Positions 41,335 through 50,210 of a stretch of DNA of 64,000 bases are shown here, piece by piece. The translations under genes and the position numbers were made by a program. The DNA lies in the NCBI RefSeq assembly GCF_002846365.1, contig NZ_PJMW01000002.1, forward strand, positions 372,001-436,000. The letters are read 5' to 3'. Within the stretch, counting starts at the first letter, position 1. The number at the start of each line of letters is the position of its first letter. Source of the DNA: Nocardia fluminea (GTDB taxonomy: Bacteria > Actinomycetota > Actinomycetes > Mycobacteriales > Mycobacteriaceae). The notes under the pieces are model-generated. The model was not told the origin of the DNA, did not search any database, and saw only the letters and a program-made list of their open reading frames with translations.

Positions 41335-42179
41335 CAGGCCAACTTCGTCGGCAGGAACATGGCGCTGATCTGGCTGGCCAGCAGGTTCACGATCGCGATC
41401 GAGACCACCGAGAGCACCACCGCCGCGTTCACCGCGTCGGCGACACCGCGCGGTCCGCCCTTGGCCTCGAGGCCGCGCTGGCAGGAGATGATCACGACCA
41501 GGAACCCGAAGATCAGCGCCTTGAGCAGCGAGACCCACACGTCACCGGCGGTCGCGAACGAACCGAACGTCGACCAGTAGCTGCCCGGGGTCACGCCCTG
41601 GCCACCGACGGCGACCGCGTAACCGGCCAGCACGCCGACGAAGATGATCAGCACATTGAGCATCGGCGCGACCAGCAGCATGGCGGCCAGGCGCGGGATG
41701 ACCAGGCGGTGCACCGGGTTGATGCCCATGGTGTTGAGCGCGTCGATCTCCTCGCGGATGGTGCGCGCGCCGAGGTCGGCCGCGATCGCCGCCGCTCCGG
41801 CGCCACCGAGCAGGAAGCCGGTGGCGATGGGCGCGCCCTGCTTGATCACGCCGAGGCCGCCGGTCGCGCCGAGCATGGAGTCGGCGCCGAGGCTGTGGAT
41901 CAGGTTGCCCACCTGGACCGAGACGATCACGCCGAACGGGATCGCCATCAGGATCGCGGGAATGGCGGTGACCGTGATCAGGCGCCAGGCCTGCACGAGG
42001 GTCTCCCGCCACTGGAACTGCCTGCGGGCGATGTCGGAGAACGAACCGCCGACCGATTGCTGTGCGAGATCTACCGCACGCCCGAAGGTCCGCAGCGACG
42101 ACACGACTGTGTCGGTAAAGTTCTCGCGGACGATCTGGGTAGCGGAATCCGGCTTCGCGGAGTGCAGATCGGTAGACAT
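41334..42179 (-). CDS. yrbEA: YrbE/MlaE-type permease subunit A of the Mce system
   Basis: This 281-residue MlaE-family permease is the first gene of the mce operon. Motifs include TVTAIPAILMAIPFGVIVSV, IATGFLLGGAGAAAIAADLG and ARTIREEIDALNTMGINPVH (ATPase-coupling loop). The ATG at 42179 has GGAGG 9 nt upstream; an in-frame start further upstream is not supported. All eight genes down to mceF either overlap or are at most 5 nt apart, so they form one transcript. Confidence 0.93.
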   Translation of the reverse strand: MSTDLHSAKPDSATQIVRENFTDTVVSSLRTFGRAVDLAQQSVGGSFSDIARRQFQWRETLVQAWRLITVTAIPAILMAIPFGVIVSVQVGNLIHSLGADSMLGATGGLGVIKQGAPIATGFLLGGAGAAAIAADLGARTIREEIDALNTMGINPVHRLVIPRLAAMLLVAPMLNVLIIFVGVLAGYAVAVGGQGVTPGSYWSTFGSFATAGDVWVSLLKALIFGFLVVIISCQRGLEAKGGPRGVADAVNAAVVLSVVSIAIVNLLASQISAMFLPTKLA

Positions 42180-42268
42180 CAGGAATGCCTCCGGGCCGCT
42201 CGTGAAGCACGGGGCTTGGTGATTTTCATACCGCACTCTCTGGCTTCGGCGTCGGTGCCAACTCCAGC

Positions 42269-42297
42269 AAGCTAACCGGTACTCTGCGTCACAACAA
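42269..42297 (-). promoter_or_regulatory. Possible mce operon promoter
   Basis: On the minus strand TTGTTG (42292-42297) and TAGCTT (42269-42274) are 17 nt apart, about 90 nt before yrbEA. The spacing is ideal but the boxes are only moderate matches. No clear regulator operator was recognised nearby. Confidence 0.35.
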
Positions 42298-42377
42298 AAT
42301 TTCCGGTGGGTGACCCTCGTCGCTTTTCCACGGTTTCCATGACAGGTCCACCGGCCGTGTGATCCGCAACACCCCAG

Positions 42378-43469
42378 CTACGGGCTCGCGGCCAGGAACA
42401 CGAATGCCGCGAACAACGCCAGGTGAACACCACTGTGGAGCAGGGTCGCGCGACCGGGAACGATCGTCAGCGTGCTCACCACGACGGTCAGCGCGAGGAG
42501 CACCATCTGCGTCGCGCCGAGACCGAGCACCAGCGGTCCGCTCAACCAGATGGTCGCGATCGCGATCACCGGAATAGTGAGGCCGATGCTGGCCATCGCC
42601 GAGCCGAGCGCCAGATTCAGACCGATCTGCACCTGATTGCGGCGCGCGGAGTTCACCGCGGCGAGCGTCTCGGGCAACAGCACCAGCATCGCGATCACCA
42701 CACCCACCGCCGACTGCGGCAATCCGGCCGAGGCCACCGCCGATTCGAGCGCGGGCGAGACCACCTTGGCCAGGCCGACCACGCACACCAGGGCCAGCAC
42801 CAGCATCCCGAGGCTGATCAACGCGACCCGATCGGACGGCGTGTGACTGTGGGCGTCGCTGTCGTCGACCGCGCCGCCGTCCTCCACCGGGAGGAAGTCG
42901 TCGGGGTGGCGCACCGTCTGCACCATCACGAACAGTCCGTACAGCGCCAGTGAGGCGACCGCGGCGAAGGCGAGCTGGGCGGACGAGAACTCCGGGCCCG
43001 GCGCGCTGGTGGTGAAGGTCGGCAACACCAGACTCAGCGTGGCCAGGGTCGCGACGGTGGCCAGCGCCGCACCCGTGCCCTCCGCGTTGAACACCGCCAC
43101 CCGTCTGCGCAGCGCGCCGACCAGCAGCACCAAGCCGAAGATGCCGTTGCAGGTGATCATCACCGCGGCGAACACGGTGTCGCGAGCGAGCGAGGCCGCC
43201 TTGTCGCCGCCGGAGATCATCATCGTGACGATCAGCGCCACCTCGATCACGGTCACCGCCACCGCGAGAACCAGCGAGCCATAGGGTTCGCCGACCCGGT
43301 GGGCCACGACCTCCGCGTGATGGACCGCCGCCAGCACCGCGCCGACCAGTGCCACACTCACCAGCGCCACGATCAATCCCGGCACCGAACGACCCCAGCT
43401 GAGTACGAGTACGAGCGCGGCGAGGATGGGCACGTACAGGGTCCATTTGGTCGTCAACGCGGCAATCAT
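42378..43469 (-). CDS. chaA: ChaA-like Ca2+(Na+)/H+ antiporter
   Basis: This 363-residue CaCA-superfamily cation/proton exchanger has about 11 helices. The two inverted alpha-repeats show the acidic ion-binding motifs GEPYGSLVLAVAVTVIEVAL and MLVLLPETLAAVNSARRNQV. The central loop between the repeats is acidic and His-containing (DDSDAHSHTPSD). It probably exports Ca2+ or Na+. The ATG at 43469 is preferred because GGAAGG is 9 nt upstream; an ATG 9 nt earlier sits directly on that motif. It is divergent from the PhoU-like gene. Confidence 0.88.
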   Translation of the reverse strand: MIAALTTKWTLYVPILAALVLVLSWGRSVPGLIVALVSVALVGAVLAAVHHAEVVAHRVGEPYGSLVLAVAVTVIEVALIVTMMISGGDKAASLARDTVFAAVMITCNGIFGLVLLVGALRRRVAVFNAEGTGAALATVATLATLSLVLPTFTTSAPGPEFSSAQLAFAAVASLALYGLFVMVQTVRHPDDFLPVEDGGAVDDSDAHSHTPSDRVALISLGMLVLALVCVVGLAKVVSPALESAVASAGLPQSAVGVVIAMLVLLPETLAAVNSARRNQVQIGLNLALGSAMASIGLTIPVIAIATIWLSGPLVLGLGATQMVLLALTVVVSTLTIVPGRATLLHSGVHLALFAAFVFLAASP

Positions 43470-43573
43470 GACCCCCATCCTTCCAGCTACGACCGGGCAC
43501 ACCCGGATTCGTCGCAGGACGGATCTCGTCGATGGATTCACTCGCGACCCCTCGATGGGGAACAATTCAGCGC

Positions 43574-44224
43574 GTGCGGACCCAGTTCACCCTCGAGCTC
43601 GTCGCTTTGGCCAACGATCTCACCCTGATGTCGCGCGTCGCCCATGACGCGACCGAGCGGGTCACCCAGGCGCTGGCCGGTGCCGACCTCGCCGCCACCT
43701 ACGAGGTGTTCGCGCTCGACGAGCAGCTACAGCTGATGTTCGCCGCGTGCGAATCCCGCACCATGGCACTGCTCGCGTTGCAGGCGCCGGTGGCGCGCGA
43801 TCTGCGTCACGTGGTGACCGCGATTCAGGTCGCCGGTGAGCTGTCGCGAATCGGCAGACGCACCGAAACCGCTGGGCAGTACGTCTATCGGGCACATCCG
43901 AGCGCGGTCGCGCCCGCACCGGTGATCGCCGAACTCGTGTCCATGGGCACGCTCGCGGCCGGGTGCGTGGCGCGGGTGAGCGCGTCGGTGGCGAGTGGGC
44001 GATTCGCCGCCGAGGACGGCGCCGACATCGAGGCGATGGAGACGCTGTGCAAGCAGTTGCGTACCGCGCTCACCGAAGCCGACGTGAGCACCGAGGCCGC
44101 GATCGATATGGCCTTGCTCGGCAGCCAGTTCCAGCGGTGCGTCGACCACGCCGCCCGCATCGCCCGCCTGATTCGCTTCCTGGACACCGGCATTCCCCCC
44201 GAATCGGGATCACTGCCCGACTGA
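43574..44224 (+). CDS. PhoU family protein
   Basis: This 216-residue all-helical protein shows the PhoU repeats: MRTQFTLELVALANDLTLMS, and ESRTMALLALQAPVARDLRHVV followed by QVAGELSRIGRRTETA in the first domain, with QFQRCVDHAARIARLIRFLDTG in the second. PhoU proteins link phosphate transport to PhoR signalling. No pst genes are adjacent. It is shorter and more divergent than canonical PhoU, so a related accessory role is possible. GTG at 43574 gives the standard PhoU N-terminus. Confidence 0.82.
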   Translation: MRTQFTLELVALANDLTLMSRVAHDATERVTQALAGADLAATYEVFALDEQLQLMFAACESRTMALLALQAPVARDLRHVVTAIQVAGELSRIGRRTETAGQYVYRAHPSAVAPAPVIAELVSMGTLAAGCVARVSASVASGRFAAEDGADIEAMETLCKQLRTALTEADVSTEAAIDMALLGSQFQRCVDHAARIARLIRFLDTGIPPESGSLPD

Positions 44225-44229
44225 TCGAT

Positions 44230-44245
44230 TGTGATCTCGATCACC
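44230..44245. promoter_or_regulatory. CRP/GlxR-like binding site
   Basis: TGTGATCTCGATCACC matches the actinobacterial cAMP-receptor consensus TGTGA-N6-TCACA at all but the last position. It lies just after the PhoU-like stop and 178 nt before the secreted nuclease gene. No regulator gene is adjacent; the site would belong to a global CRP. Confidence 0.5.
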
Positions 44246-44422
44246 ATGAGTTTGCGTCACCGCGCCGCTGGTCACCTCCGTCGATAGATGAACGCTATTG
44301 AGCCGCAATCAGTTCGCGCTGTGCTGTGCGGAACCTCATAGCGGACAATCACTGACGACACCCGGTGCGGCCGTTAGGTTGTGCCGGTTCATTTTTCGAC
44401 GGAGCATCTGGGTGGTACGGGC

Positions 44423-45208
44423 ATGAAGTGGTCTTCGATCAGCGGTTCTCCCCTGGGTCGAGCCCTGCTCGCCCTAGCCGCGGCGGCGGTGATCGCCGTG
44501 GCGGTCACCCTCGCGAACTCGTTCCTGGACAAGGTGAGTCCGACAGCGCCCGGGCCCGGTTCCGCGGGTGCGGCGACGGTGTCGGGCAAGGAACTCGGCG
44601 ATCTGGTGGCCACTCTCGTCGTCGCGAAGGAAGGCCCGATGACGGGCTACACGCGCGAGAAGTTCCCGCACTGGGACACCAACAAGCCCGAGCACGGCTT
44701 CACCGGCGACCTGGCCCAGTACACCAAATGCACCAGCCGCGAGGTGATGATGCTGCGCGACGCCAACGGCAAGGTCACCCTCGACGCCAAGACCTGCGAT
44801 CTGAAGGTGGCGGCCGGCGGCGGCTGGCAGGACCGCTACGGCTTCATCGACAAGAAGACCGGCGCACTCGGGCCGTACAAGTTCATCACCGACCCGGCCA
44901 AGGTCGACGCCGAACACATTGTGGCCCTTGCCGAAGCGTGGCGATCCGGCGCCGCCGACCGCGACGAGGACACCCGCCGCCGCATCGCCAACGACTCGAT
45001 GAACCTGGTCGCCGCCGACCCCTCGGCCAACCGTTCCAAGGGCGATCAGGACCCCGCGAACTACTTGCCGCCCGGCAACTTCCGGTGTGCCTATGTGGAG
45101 CGCTACGTCAAGGTGAAGGTAAAATACGCCTTGACCGTTGATACCGCCGAGCACACCGCGTTGCGCACCGCAGTCGATGACTGCCTACGCCGAGGAGAGT
45201 TCAAATAA
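44423..45208 (+). CDS. Secreted HNH-type (DUF1524/GmrSD-like) nuclease
   Basis: This 261-residue protein has an N-terminal signal anchor (RALLALAAAAVIAVAVTLAN). A DUF1524-type HNH domain follows: DAEHIVALAEAWRSGA carries the catalytic His, and NDSMNLVAADPSANRSKGDQ the Asn/His-equivalent metal site. Cys residues (KCTSREV, TCDLK, RCAYV, DCLRR) suggest disulfides outside the cell. Such proteins are common in actinobacteria as extracellular nucleases, perhaps for nutrient scavenging or competition. The ATG at 44423 is chosen over an earlier in-frame GTG. The stop overlaps a probable ATA start of the next gene. Confidence 0.85.
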   Translation: MKWSSISGSPLGRALLALAAAAVIAVAVTLANSFLDKVSPTAPGPGSAGAATVSGKELGDLVATLVVAKEGPMTGYTREKFPHWDTNKPEHGFTGDLAQYTKCTSREVMMLRDANGKVTLDAKTCDLKVAAGGGWQDRYGFIDKKTGALGPYKFITDPAKVDAEHIVALAEAWRSGAADRDEDTRRRIANDSMNLVAADPSANRSKGDQDPANYLPPGNFRCAYVERYVKVKVKYALTVDTAEHTALRTAVDDCLRRGEFK

Positions 45209-45468
45209 GCGAGCCCATCGAGATCACCGCCGAGAGCGCCGTCATGACCGAAGAGGAAGGGACGGTGTCCGGCGTGCTCGATGTCATGCTCGACGACGCG
45301 GGCAAGGGCCTCGTCCGCTATCGCGGCACCGATACCTGGTACACGATCGGCAATATCGAGGGCGAGCCACCGCGCACCTGGGACTGCGTCGCCGACCTGG
45401 TGAAGGCGATCAAGAAGGACGCGGGCACCCGCGATGTCGCGGGAAACACAGTGGTCTTCGAAGCCTGA
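45205..45468 (+). CDS. Small conserved protein, probable ATA start
   Basis: The protein has 87 residues if it starts at ATA 45205, or 74 from the ATG at 45244. Its core is VSGVLDVMLDDAGKGLVRYR and WYTIGNIEGEPPRTWDCVA, a soluble acidic protein with no known family recognised. GAGGAG lies at 45192-45197, 7 nt before ATA, and the ATA overlaps the upstream TAA stop exactly where an ATGA overlap would be expected. Residues SEPIEITAESAV between ATA and ATG read as normal coding sequence. The 45244 ATG has only GAGAG upstream. The ATA start is inference. Confidence 0.65.
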   Translation: MSEPIEITAESAVMTEEEGTVSGVLDVMLDDAGKGLVRYRGTDTWYTIGNIEGEPPRTWDCVADLVKAIKKDAGTRDVAGNTVVFEA

Positions 45469-45493
45469 GCCTCGAGCTGGCAATCTGGTAGCT

Positions 45494-46216
45494 ATGCCGA
45501 CTGCCTATCGACAACCACTACCCACCGACGTCGCCTGGTCCGCGCTGTGCCGTCGGACTCCGCGCGTGTTCGCGCTCATCGCGACGGCGGCGGTGCTGAT
45601 CACCGCCCTCACCTGGGAGGTCACCAGCGGCATCAGCCGGATGGACACCGCGGTGCTCGACTGGATGATCGCGCACCGCGGCGAACCGCTCACCAGCATC
45701 GCCACGGTGATCACCGACCTCGGCAGCACACTGTCGATGACGATTCTGGCGTCGTTCACCGTCGGCGTCTTCGCGCTGCGGCGCAACCTGCCGATCGCCA
45801 CCCTGGTCGCCGTCACGTCGCTGGGTGCGGGCGTGCTGGTGTGGGTGATCAAACGTCTCGTCGGCCGCCAACGGCCGCCCGAGGCGTCGCGGCTGGTCTT
45901 CGAGCCCAGCCTGTCCTATCCGTCGGGACACACGCTCGGATCCACGGTGGTCGTCGGGATCGTGGCGCTCGTGCTGATCCCGCGACTGCGCAGGCACTGG
46001 GTTCGGGTGATCGCCACCGTGTTCGCGGTCCTCTTTCCCCTCGCCGTCGGGTTGTCGCGCATCTATCTGGGGGTCCACTGGACCACCGATGTGCTCGCAG
46101 GCTGGATCATCGGGCTGCTGTGGCTGGTCTTGTGTCTCACCGCGTTCACTCGCGTGCGGCGCCCTCAATCCACCGCGATCACCACCTTGCCGAACGAGGC
46201 GCCCGAACGCAGGTAG
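45494..46216 (+). CDS. PAP2 family phosphatase
   Basis: This 240-residue protein has six membrane helices and all three PAP2 motifs: KRLVGRQRP (K-x6-RP), PSGH (SLSYPSGHTLGS) and SRIYLGVHWTTD (SR-x5-H-x3-D). It likely dephosphorylates a lipid phosphate such as undecaprenyl or decaprenyl pyrophosphate, or phosphatidate, on the outer face of the membrane. The ATG at 45494 is chosen over a start 60 nt upstream. Its 3' end overlaps the convergent oxidoreductase gene by 52 nt (46165-46216). Confidence 0.9.
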   Translation: MPTAYRQPLPTDVAWSALCRRTPRVFALIATAAVLITALTWEVTSGISRMDTAVLDWMIAHRGEPLTSIATVITDLGSTLSMTILASFTVGVFALRRNLPIATLVAVTSLGAGVLVWVIKRLVGRQRPPEASRLVFEPSLSYPSGHTLGSTVVVGIVALVLIPRLRRHWVRVIATVFAVLFPLAVGLSRIYLGVHWTTDVLAGWIIGLLWLVLCLTAFTRVRRPQSTAITTLPNEAPERR

Positions 46217-47241
46217 TCGTACGCCTCGACGGCATCGTCGAAATCGAAAATCCGGTCGATCACCGGGCGCAGACGATGCTCGGTGATCGCGCGGTTCATC
46301 GCTTCGAAACCGGTTCGACTACCGACGGCGATACGCCGGATGGACAGGTAGGAGGAGCCGAACGGGTTGTCCGGCCGCGTTGTTCCCGGCGCCGGCGTCA
46401 TCGCGCCGATCATGGTCACCGTCGAGTTGTACGCGCCGGCCCGTACCGACTGTTCCAGGGTGGGCAGGCCGACCGCGTCGATGATGTGCTCGGCGCCGGT
46501 GCCGGTCATCTCCATCACCGCGTCACCCCAGTCCGTGGTCACGGTGCGGTCGATCACCGCGTCTGCGCCGAGGGCCCGCAACCGGTCTGCCTTTTCCTGG
46601 CTGGAGGTGATCGAGATGACCTCGGCTCCGAGCATCTTCGCGAATTGGATGGCATACAGCGCCACCGCACCGCTACCCACGGTGAGTACGCGCGCACCAG
46701 GGGCGAGCGGGGCGGGTGTCGTGAGCGCCGACCAGGCGACCAGACCCGCGCAGCTGAGGGTCGCCGCCTCCGCATCGGTGAGATGCGCGGGTACGTGCAC
46801 GATCGAATCCTCTTCGATCAGGGCGTACGTGGCGAGGAACCCGTCGAAGTTCGCGCCGTACTGTTCGGCGGCGGTGGCGAGGGTTTGCGGGCCGTCGACC
46901 CAGTGCACGAAGTAGCTCGCGGTGATCCGGTCGCCGATCCCCGCGCCGGTCACGCCGGATCCGAGCGCGATCACCTCACCGACGCCGTCGGAGAGCGGCA
47001 CGATGCCCGGCGTGGCGGGTAGCGGGTAGGTCCCGTCCATCAGCATCAGGTCACGTCGGTTCACCGACGCAGCGCGCACCCGGATCAGCACCTGATGTGG
47101 GCCGGGCTCCGGTCGCGACCGCTCTGCCCGGCTGAGACCACCGTCGAGATGGTAGGCGGTGTCGATCGCCGGGATCTGAGACCGGTGATCGGTGCGTGCC
47201 GGTGCGTCGCCGGGGTGGCGGTGGATGTCGTTGTCGCTCAT
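46165..47241 (-). CDS. Zinc-type alcohol dehydrogenase-like NAD(P)-dependent oxidoreductase
   Basis: This 358-residue MDR-family protein has an N-terminal GroES-like fold (VLIRVRAASVNRRDLMLMDG, GIVPLSDGVGEVIALG) and a Rossmann domain (GARVLTVGSGAVALYAIQFA, KMLGAEVISITSSQEK). The zinc ligands of true alcohol dehydrogenases are absent, so it is closer to quinone oxidoreductases. The substrate is unknown. It is divergent from an XRE-type regulator that probably controls it. The 3' end overlaps the PAP2 gene on the other strand. Confidence 0.88.
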   Translation of the reverse strand: MSDNDIHRHPGDAPARTDHRSQIPAIDTAYHLDGGLSRAERSRPEPGPHQVLIRVRAASVNRRDLMLMDGTYPLPATPGIVPLSDGVGEVIALGSGVTGAGIGDRITASYFVHWVDGPQTLATAAEQYGANFDGFLATYALIEEDSIVHVPAHLTDAEAATLSCAGLVAWSALTTPAPLAPGARVLTVGSGAVALYAIQFAKMLGAEVISITSSQEKADRLRALGADAVIDRTVTTDWGDAVMEMTGTGAEHIIDAVGLPTLEQSVRAGAYNSTVTMIGAMTPAPGTTRPDNPFGSSYLSIRRIAVGSRTGFEAMNRAITEHRLRPVIDRIFDFDDAVEAYDYLRSGASFGKVVIAVD

Positions 47242-47301
47242 GGGCAGAACTCTGTCGGTGACGGTGCGGTCGCGCGATTCCCCGGAGGGTATGAGCCGGG
47301 G

Positions 47302-48168
47302 GTGACGACCGATGATTCCTTCGAGGGAATGGCGGCCGGGTCGCCGACGCGGTTGACTCGGGCGATGACGACCGCGCTGTCCACGACCGGGTTCGGCCCG
47401 CAACTACGGCACTGGCGCACCTTGCGCCGGGTCAGCCAGCTCGACCTGGCGATTCGCGCCGAGACCAGCCAGCGCTACCTGAGCTTCCTCGAGCAGGGCC
47501 GGTCGAAGCCTGGTCGCACGATGGTGATTCGGCTGGCCGAATCGCTCGAGCTGTCCCTGCGCGACCGCAACACGTTGCTGCTGGCCGCCGGATTCGCGCC
47601 GGTATTCCCCGAAAGTGACTTGGCCGCACCGGAATTGGCACCGGTACGCGAGGCGATCGGCGCGGTTCTGGACGGGCACCTGCCCTACCCGGCGCTGGTG
47701 GCCCGGCCGCGCGGCGAACTCGTCACCGCCAACGCGGCGTTCGACCTGTTCACCGAGGACGTCGATCCGGAACTGCTGCGCGCGCCGATCAATGTCCTTC
47801 GGCTGGCCCTGCACCCCGACGGCGTCGCCCCGCGGGTGCGCAATCTGCCCGACTGGGGCAGGCACATCATGGATTCGCTGCGTGGCCGGTCCGCGCACAC
47901 GCCCGATCCGGCTCTCGACCAGCTCATCGCCGAGCTGTCGAGCTACCTGCCCGCCCCCACGCCCGGCCCGGACCACGTCGGCTTCGCTGTCCCGCTGCAC
48001 CTGCGCACCCCCGACGGTGACCTCCGCCTCATCACCACGCTCACCACCTTCGCGACCGCCACCGACGTCACCATCGCCGAACTGCACCTGGAGGCCTTTC
48101 TGCCCGCCGACGCGGACTCCGCGCGCATCCTGCGGCTGCGCGCGGAGCGGCACCGATCGGCGCCGTGA
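47302..48168 (+). CDS. XRE/MmyB-like transcriptional regulator
   Basis: This 288-residue protein has an N-terminal Cro/C1-type HTH (LRHWRTLRRVSQLDLAIRAE, SQRYLSFLEQGRSKPGRTMV, IRLAESLELSLRDRNTLLLA). A C-terminal MmyB-like ligand domain follows (AVLDGHLPYPALVARPRGEL, NAAFDLFTEDVDPELL, GVAPRVRNLPDW). Such proteins in actinobacteria bind fatty-acid-like ligands and usually control a divergent oxidoreductase, which is present here at 47241. The start is uncertain: GTG 47302 is given; ATG 47365 would also keep the HTH. Confidence 0.87.
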   Translation: MTTDDSFEGMAAGSPTRLTRAMTTALSTTGFGPQLRHWRTLRRVSQLDLAIRAETSQRYLSFLEQGRSKPGRTMVIRLAESLELSLRDRNTLLLAAGFAPVFPESDLAAPELAPVREAIGAVLDGHLPYPALVARPRGELVTANAAFDLFTEDVDPELLRAPINVLRLALHPDGVAPRVRNLPDWGRHIMDSLRGRSAHTPDPALDQLIAELSSYLPAPTPGPDHVGFAVPLHLRTPDGDLRLITTLTTFATATDVTIAELHLEAFLPADADSARILRLRAERHRSAP

Positions 48169-48203
48169 TCGCGGCTCTCGATCGGCGATCGAGAGCCGCC
48201 GGA

Positions 48204-49415
48204 TCACTGTGCGGCAGAGACGGATTCGGCCTGCACCGGTGCGTCCCAGTCGATGCGATAGCGGCGTTCGGTACCCATGGTCTTCTCCGGGTTCATCACG
48301 GTCCTGACCATGAGCGGCATCACCGCGTTCATCACCTTGCGGGCGAACGGTCCCGGAGTCTTGCTGTGGTTGATCTTCGCCGCGCGGGCCGCGATGCCTT
48401 CCACCCGAGCCCGGCGCAGGTGCTCGTACATCGCGAAAGCCTCGGTGGGCGCGGGAATATCGCGCAGGCAGCGGGCGAGCTGAACGGCGCTCTCGATCGC
48501 GAGTGAGGCGCCCTGCCCCGAGCTGTTCGACGGTGCGTGCACCGCATCACCCACCAGGACCATGCGATCGCGGTACCAGTGCGGCACCGGCGGCATGATG
48601 TGCAGCGCGCCGACGATTTCGAGGTTCTCCGCCGTGGTGCGCCGGGCGAACTCGCCGCCCGGTGAGTCGGGTGCGTAGGTCTCGCGCAGTACGCGCAGCC
48701 AGTGCTCCGCCGGGACGGCGCGTGCTTCGGTGAGCGAAAGGTAGTGCTTGCTCGGCAGATTCGCACCCCACGCCACGCGACCGTCGGCCAGCTTCCAATA
48801 CAGGTAGTAGGCCTTGGCGCCGAAGGCGAACACCATGGTGTCGTCGGGCAGATCCAGGTCGCAGTCGACCAGGCCACCGAATCCGAGTAGTCCGGTGTAG
48901 TCGGGGCCCGGCGACGCCGGATCGATCAGGCTTCGCACGGTGGACCGGATTCCGTCCGCGCCCACGAGAACATCGGCGGTGGCGGTGGATCCGTCGGCGA
49001 AGTGCGCGGTGACGCCGTGGGGGTGCTCGTCGACGTGGGTCAGCCGCTTGTCGTAGCTGAACGGCACCCCGGCGGCGACCGCGTGATCGTGCAGGGTGCG
49101 GTGCAATTCGCCACGGTCGACGGCTTGGAGCGGGGGCTGGTCGGGCAGCACCGGCATGACGTGTTCACGGCCGCTGACGCGCAGCCGCATCTGCGCGACC
49201 GGCAGGGCGATCTCGCGCACCGCGTCGCCTGCGCCGATGACGTCGAGTGCCGCGACACCGTTGGGCGCCAGCGCGAGCCCGGAGCCGATGCCCTCGGACG
49301 GACCGGAATAGGCCTCGTACACGTGGGCGTGGATGCCCGCCTTCTGCAGGGCGGTGGCGGCGACGGGTCCGGCGATGCCGCCGCCGATGATCAATGCGGA
49401 ACGGGTGGTGGACAT
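48204..49415 (-). CDS. FAD-dependent aromatic hydroxylase-type monooxygenase
   Basis: This 403-residue class A flavoprotein monooxygenase has the FAD motif IIGGGIAGPVAATAL, the DG motif VLVGADGIRSTVR and the GD motif MVLVGDAVHAPSNSSGQGAS. It should hydroxylate an aromatic or polyketide-like substrate with NAD(P)H and O2; tetracycline-degrading and phenolic hydroxylases are in the same family. TGGAGA precedes the ATG. It lies 147 nt downstream of a PadR regulator on the same strand, so it may be co-controlled. Confidence 0.9.
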   Translation of the reverse strand: MSTTRSALIIGGGIAGPVAATALQKAGIHAHVYEAYSGPSEGIGSGLALAPNGVAALDVIGAGDAVREIALPVAQMRLRVSGREHVMPVLPDQPPLQAVDRGELHRTLHDHAVAAGVPFSYDKRLTHVDEHPHGVTAHFADGSTATADVLVGADGIRSTVRSLIDPASPGPDYTGLLGFGGLVDCDLDLPDDTMVFAFGAKAYYLYWKLADGRVAWGANLPSKHYLSLTEARAVPAEHWLRVLRETYAPDSPGGEFARRTTAENLEIVGALHIMPPVPHWYRDRMVLVGDAVHAPSNSSGQGASLAIESAVQLARCLRDIPAPTEAFAMYEHLRRARVEGIAARAAKINHSKTPGPFARKVMNAVMPLMVRTVMNPEKTMGTERRYRIDWDAPVQAESVSAAQ

Positions 49416-49562
49416 GGGTGATCTCCAGATCTGATGTCGGCGTCACCCAGCTATCCTGTGGTTGCCTCACCTCGAGGCCGGGTGCGCCTGGTTTCGGGAC
49501 GGTTTCTCGGGCTCGGTGGGGTGTTGCCGCACGCCACCGGGTCCGGGGTCTTCAGGGTGGAG

Positions 49563-50198
49563 CTAGTCGGTCCCCCTCTCACCGAGTTCGGGGATCTGTT
49601 CGGCGGGCATGCCGTCGACATGCCACTGCCGCCAGAGTTCGAGGCCTTCGAAGGTGCCCGCGGCCAGTTCGTCACGCAGGGAACGCGCCCAGTTCGCCTC
49701 GGCTTCCAGCATCGCCAGCCCGAATTCGGATTCGACGAGGAACAGCCGGGGCAGCGTCAGGGCGGCGAGTTCGGCCCTGGTGGTCGCGATGGTTCGCTCC
49801 AGCGCCGCGATGCGGGTGCCCAGCAGGACGATCACCTCGTCCGGCGGCAGCACCGCCAGAATCGACAGGCCCGCGGTGAAGCGGTGATGTTCGGGTTCGG
49901 GTGCGGCGAGCAGTTCGCGGGTCCAGTCGGCCATCTCGGTCCGGCCGGCGTCGGTGATCCGGTAGATCACCCGCTCGGGGCGCGCGCCGTCGCGTTCGCT
50001 GCCGACGACCTCGAGGAAGCCGGCCTTCTCCATGTTCTGCACGACGGTGTAGAGCGAGCCCCACTTGATGTCCATGTCACGGTCTTTGCCGTGGGCGCGC
50101 AGGGTAGCGGCGATCTCGTAGCGGTGCATCGGCCGTTGCACGATCACCGAGAGCACGGCGAGCGCCAGCAGGTTGTTCACTTTGCGCTTGGTAGCCAC
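49563..50198 (-). CDS. PadR family transcriptional regulator
   Basis: This 211-residue protein has a PadR winged helix (LLALAVLSVIVQRPMHRYEI, WGSLYTVVQNMEKAGFLEVV, RVIYRITDAGRTEMADWTRE) and a long C-terminal dimer helix region. PadR proteins repress phenolic-stress or efflux genes. GTG at 50198 has a perfect AAGGAGG 5 nt upstream. A 28-bp repeat element at 50211-50238 overlaps its own predicted promoter, so it is very probably autoregulated. The neighbouring monooxygenase gene is a likely target. Confidence 0.92.
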   Translation of the reverse strand: MATKRKVNNLLALAVLSVIVQRPMHRYEIAATLRAHGKDRDMDIKWGSLYTVVQNMEKAGFLEVVGSERDGARPERVIYRITDAGRTEMADWTRELLAAPEPEHHRFTAGLSILAVLPPDEVIVLLGTRIAALERTIATTRAELAALTLPRLFLVESEFGLAMLEAEANWARSLRDELAAGTFEGLELWRQWHVDGMPAEQIPELGERGTD

Positions 50199-50210
50199 GT
50201 CTGCCTCCTT

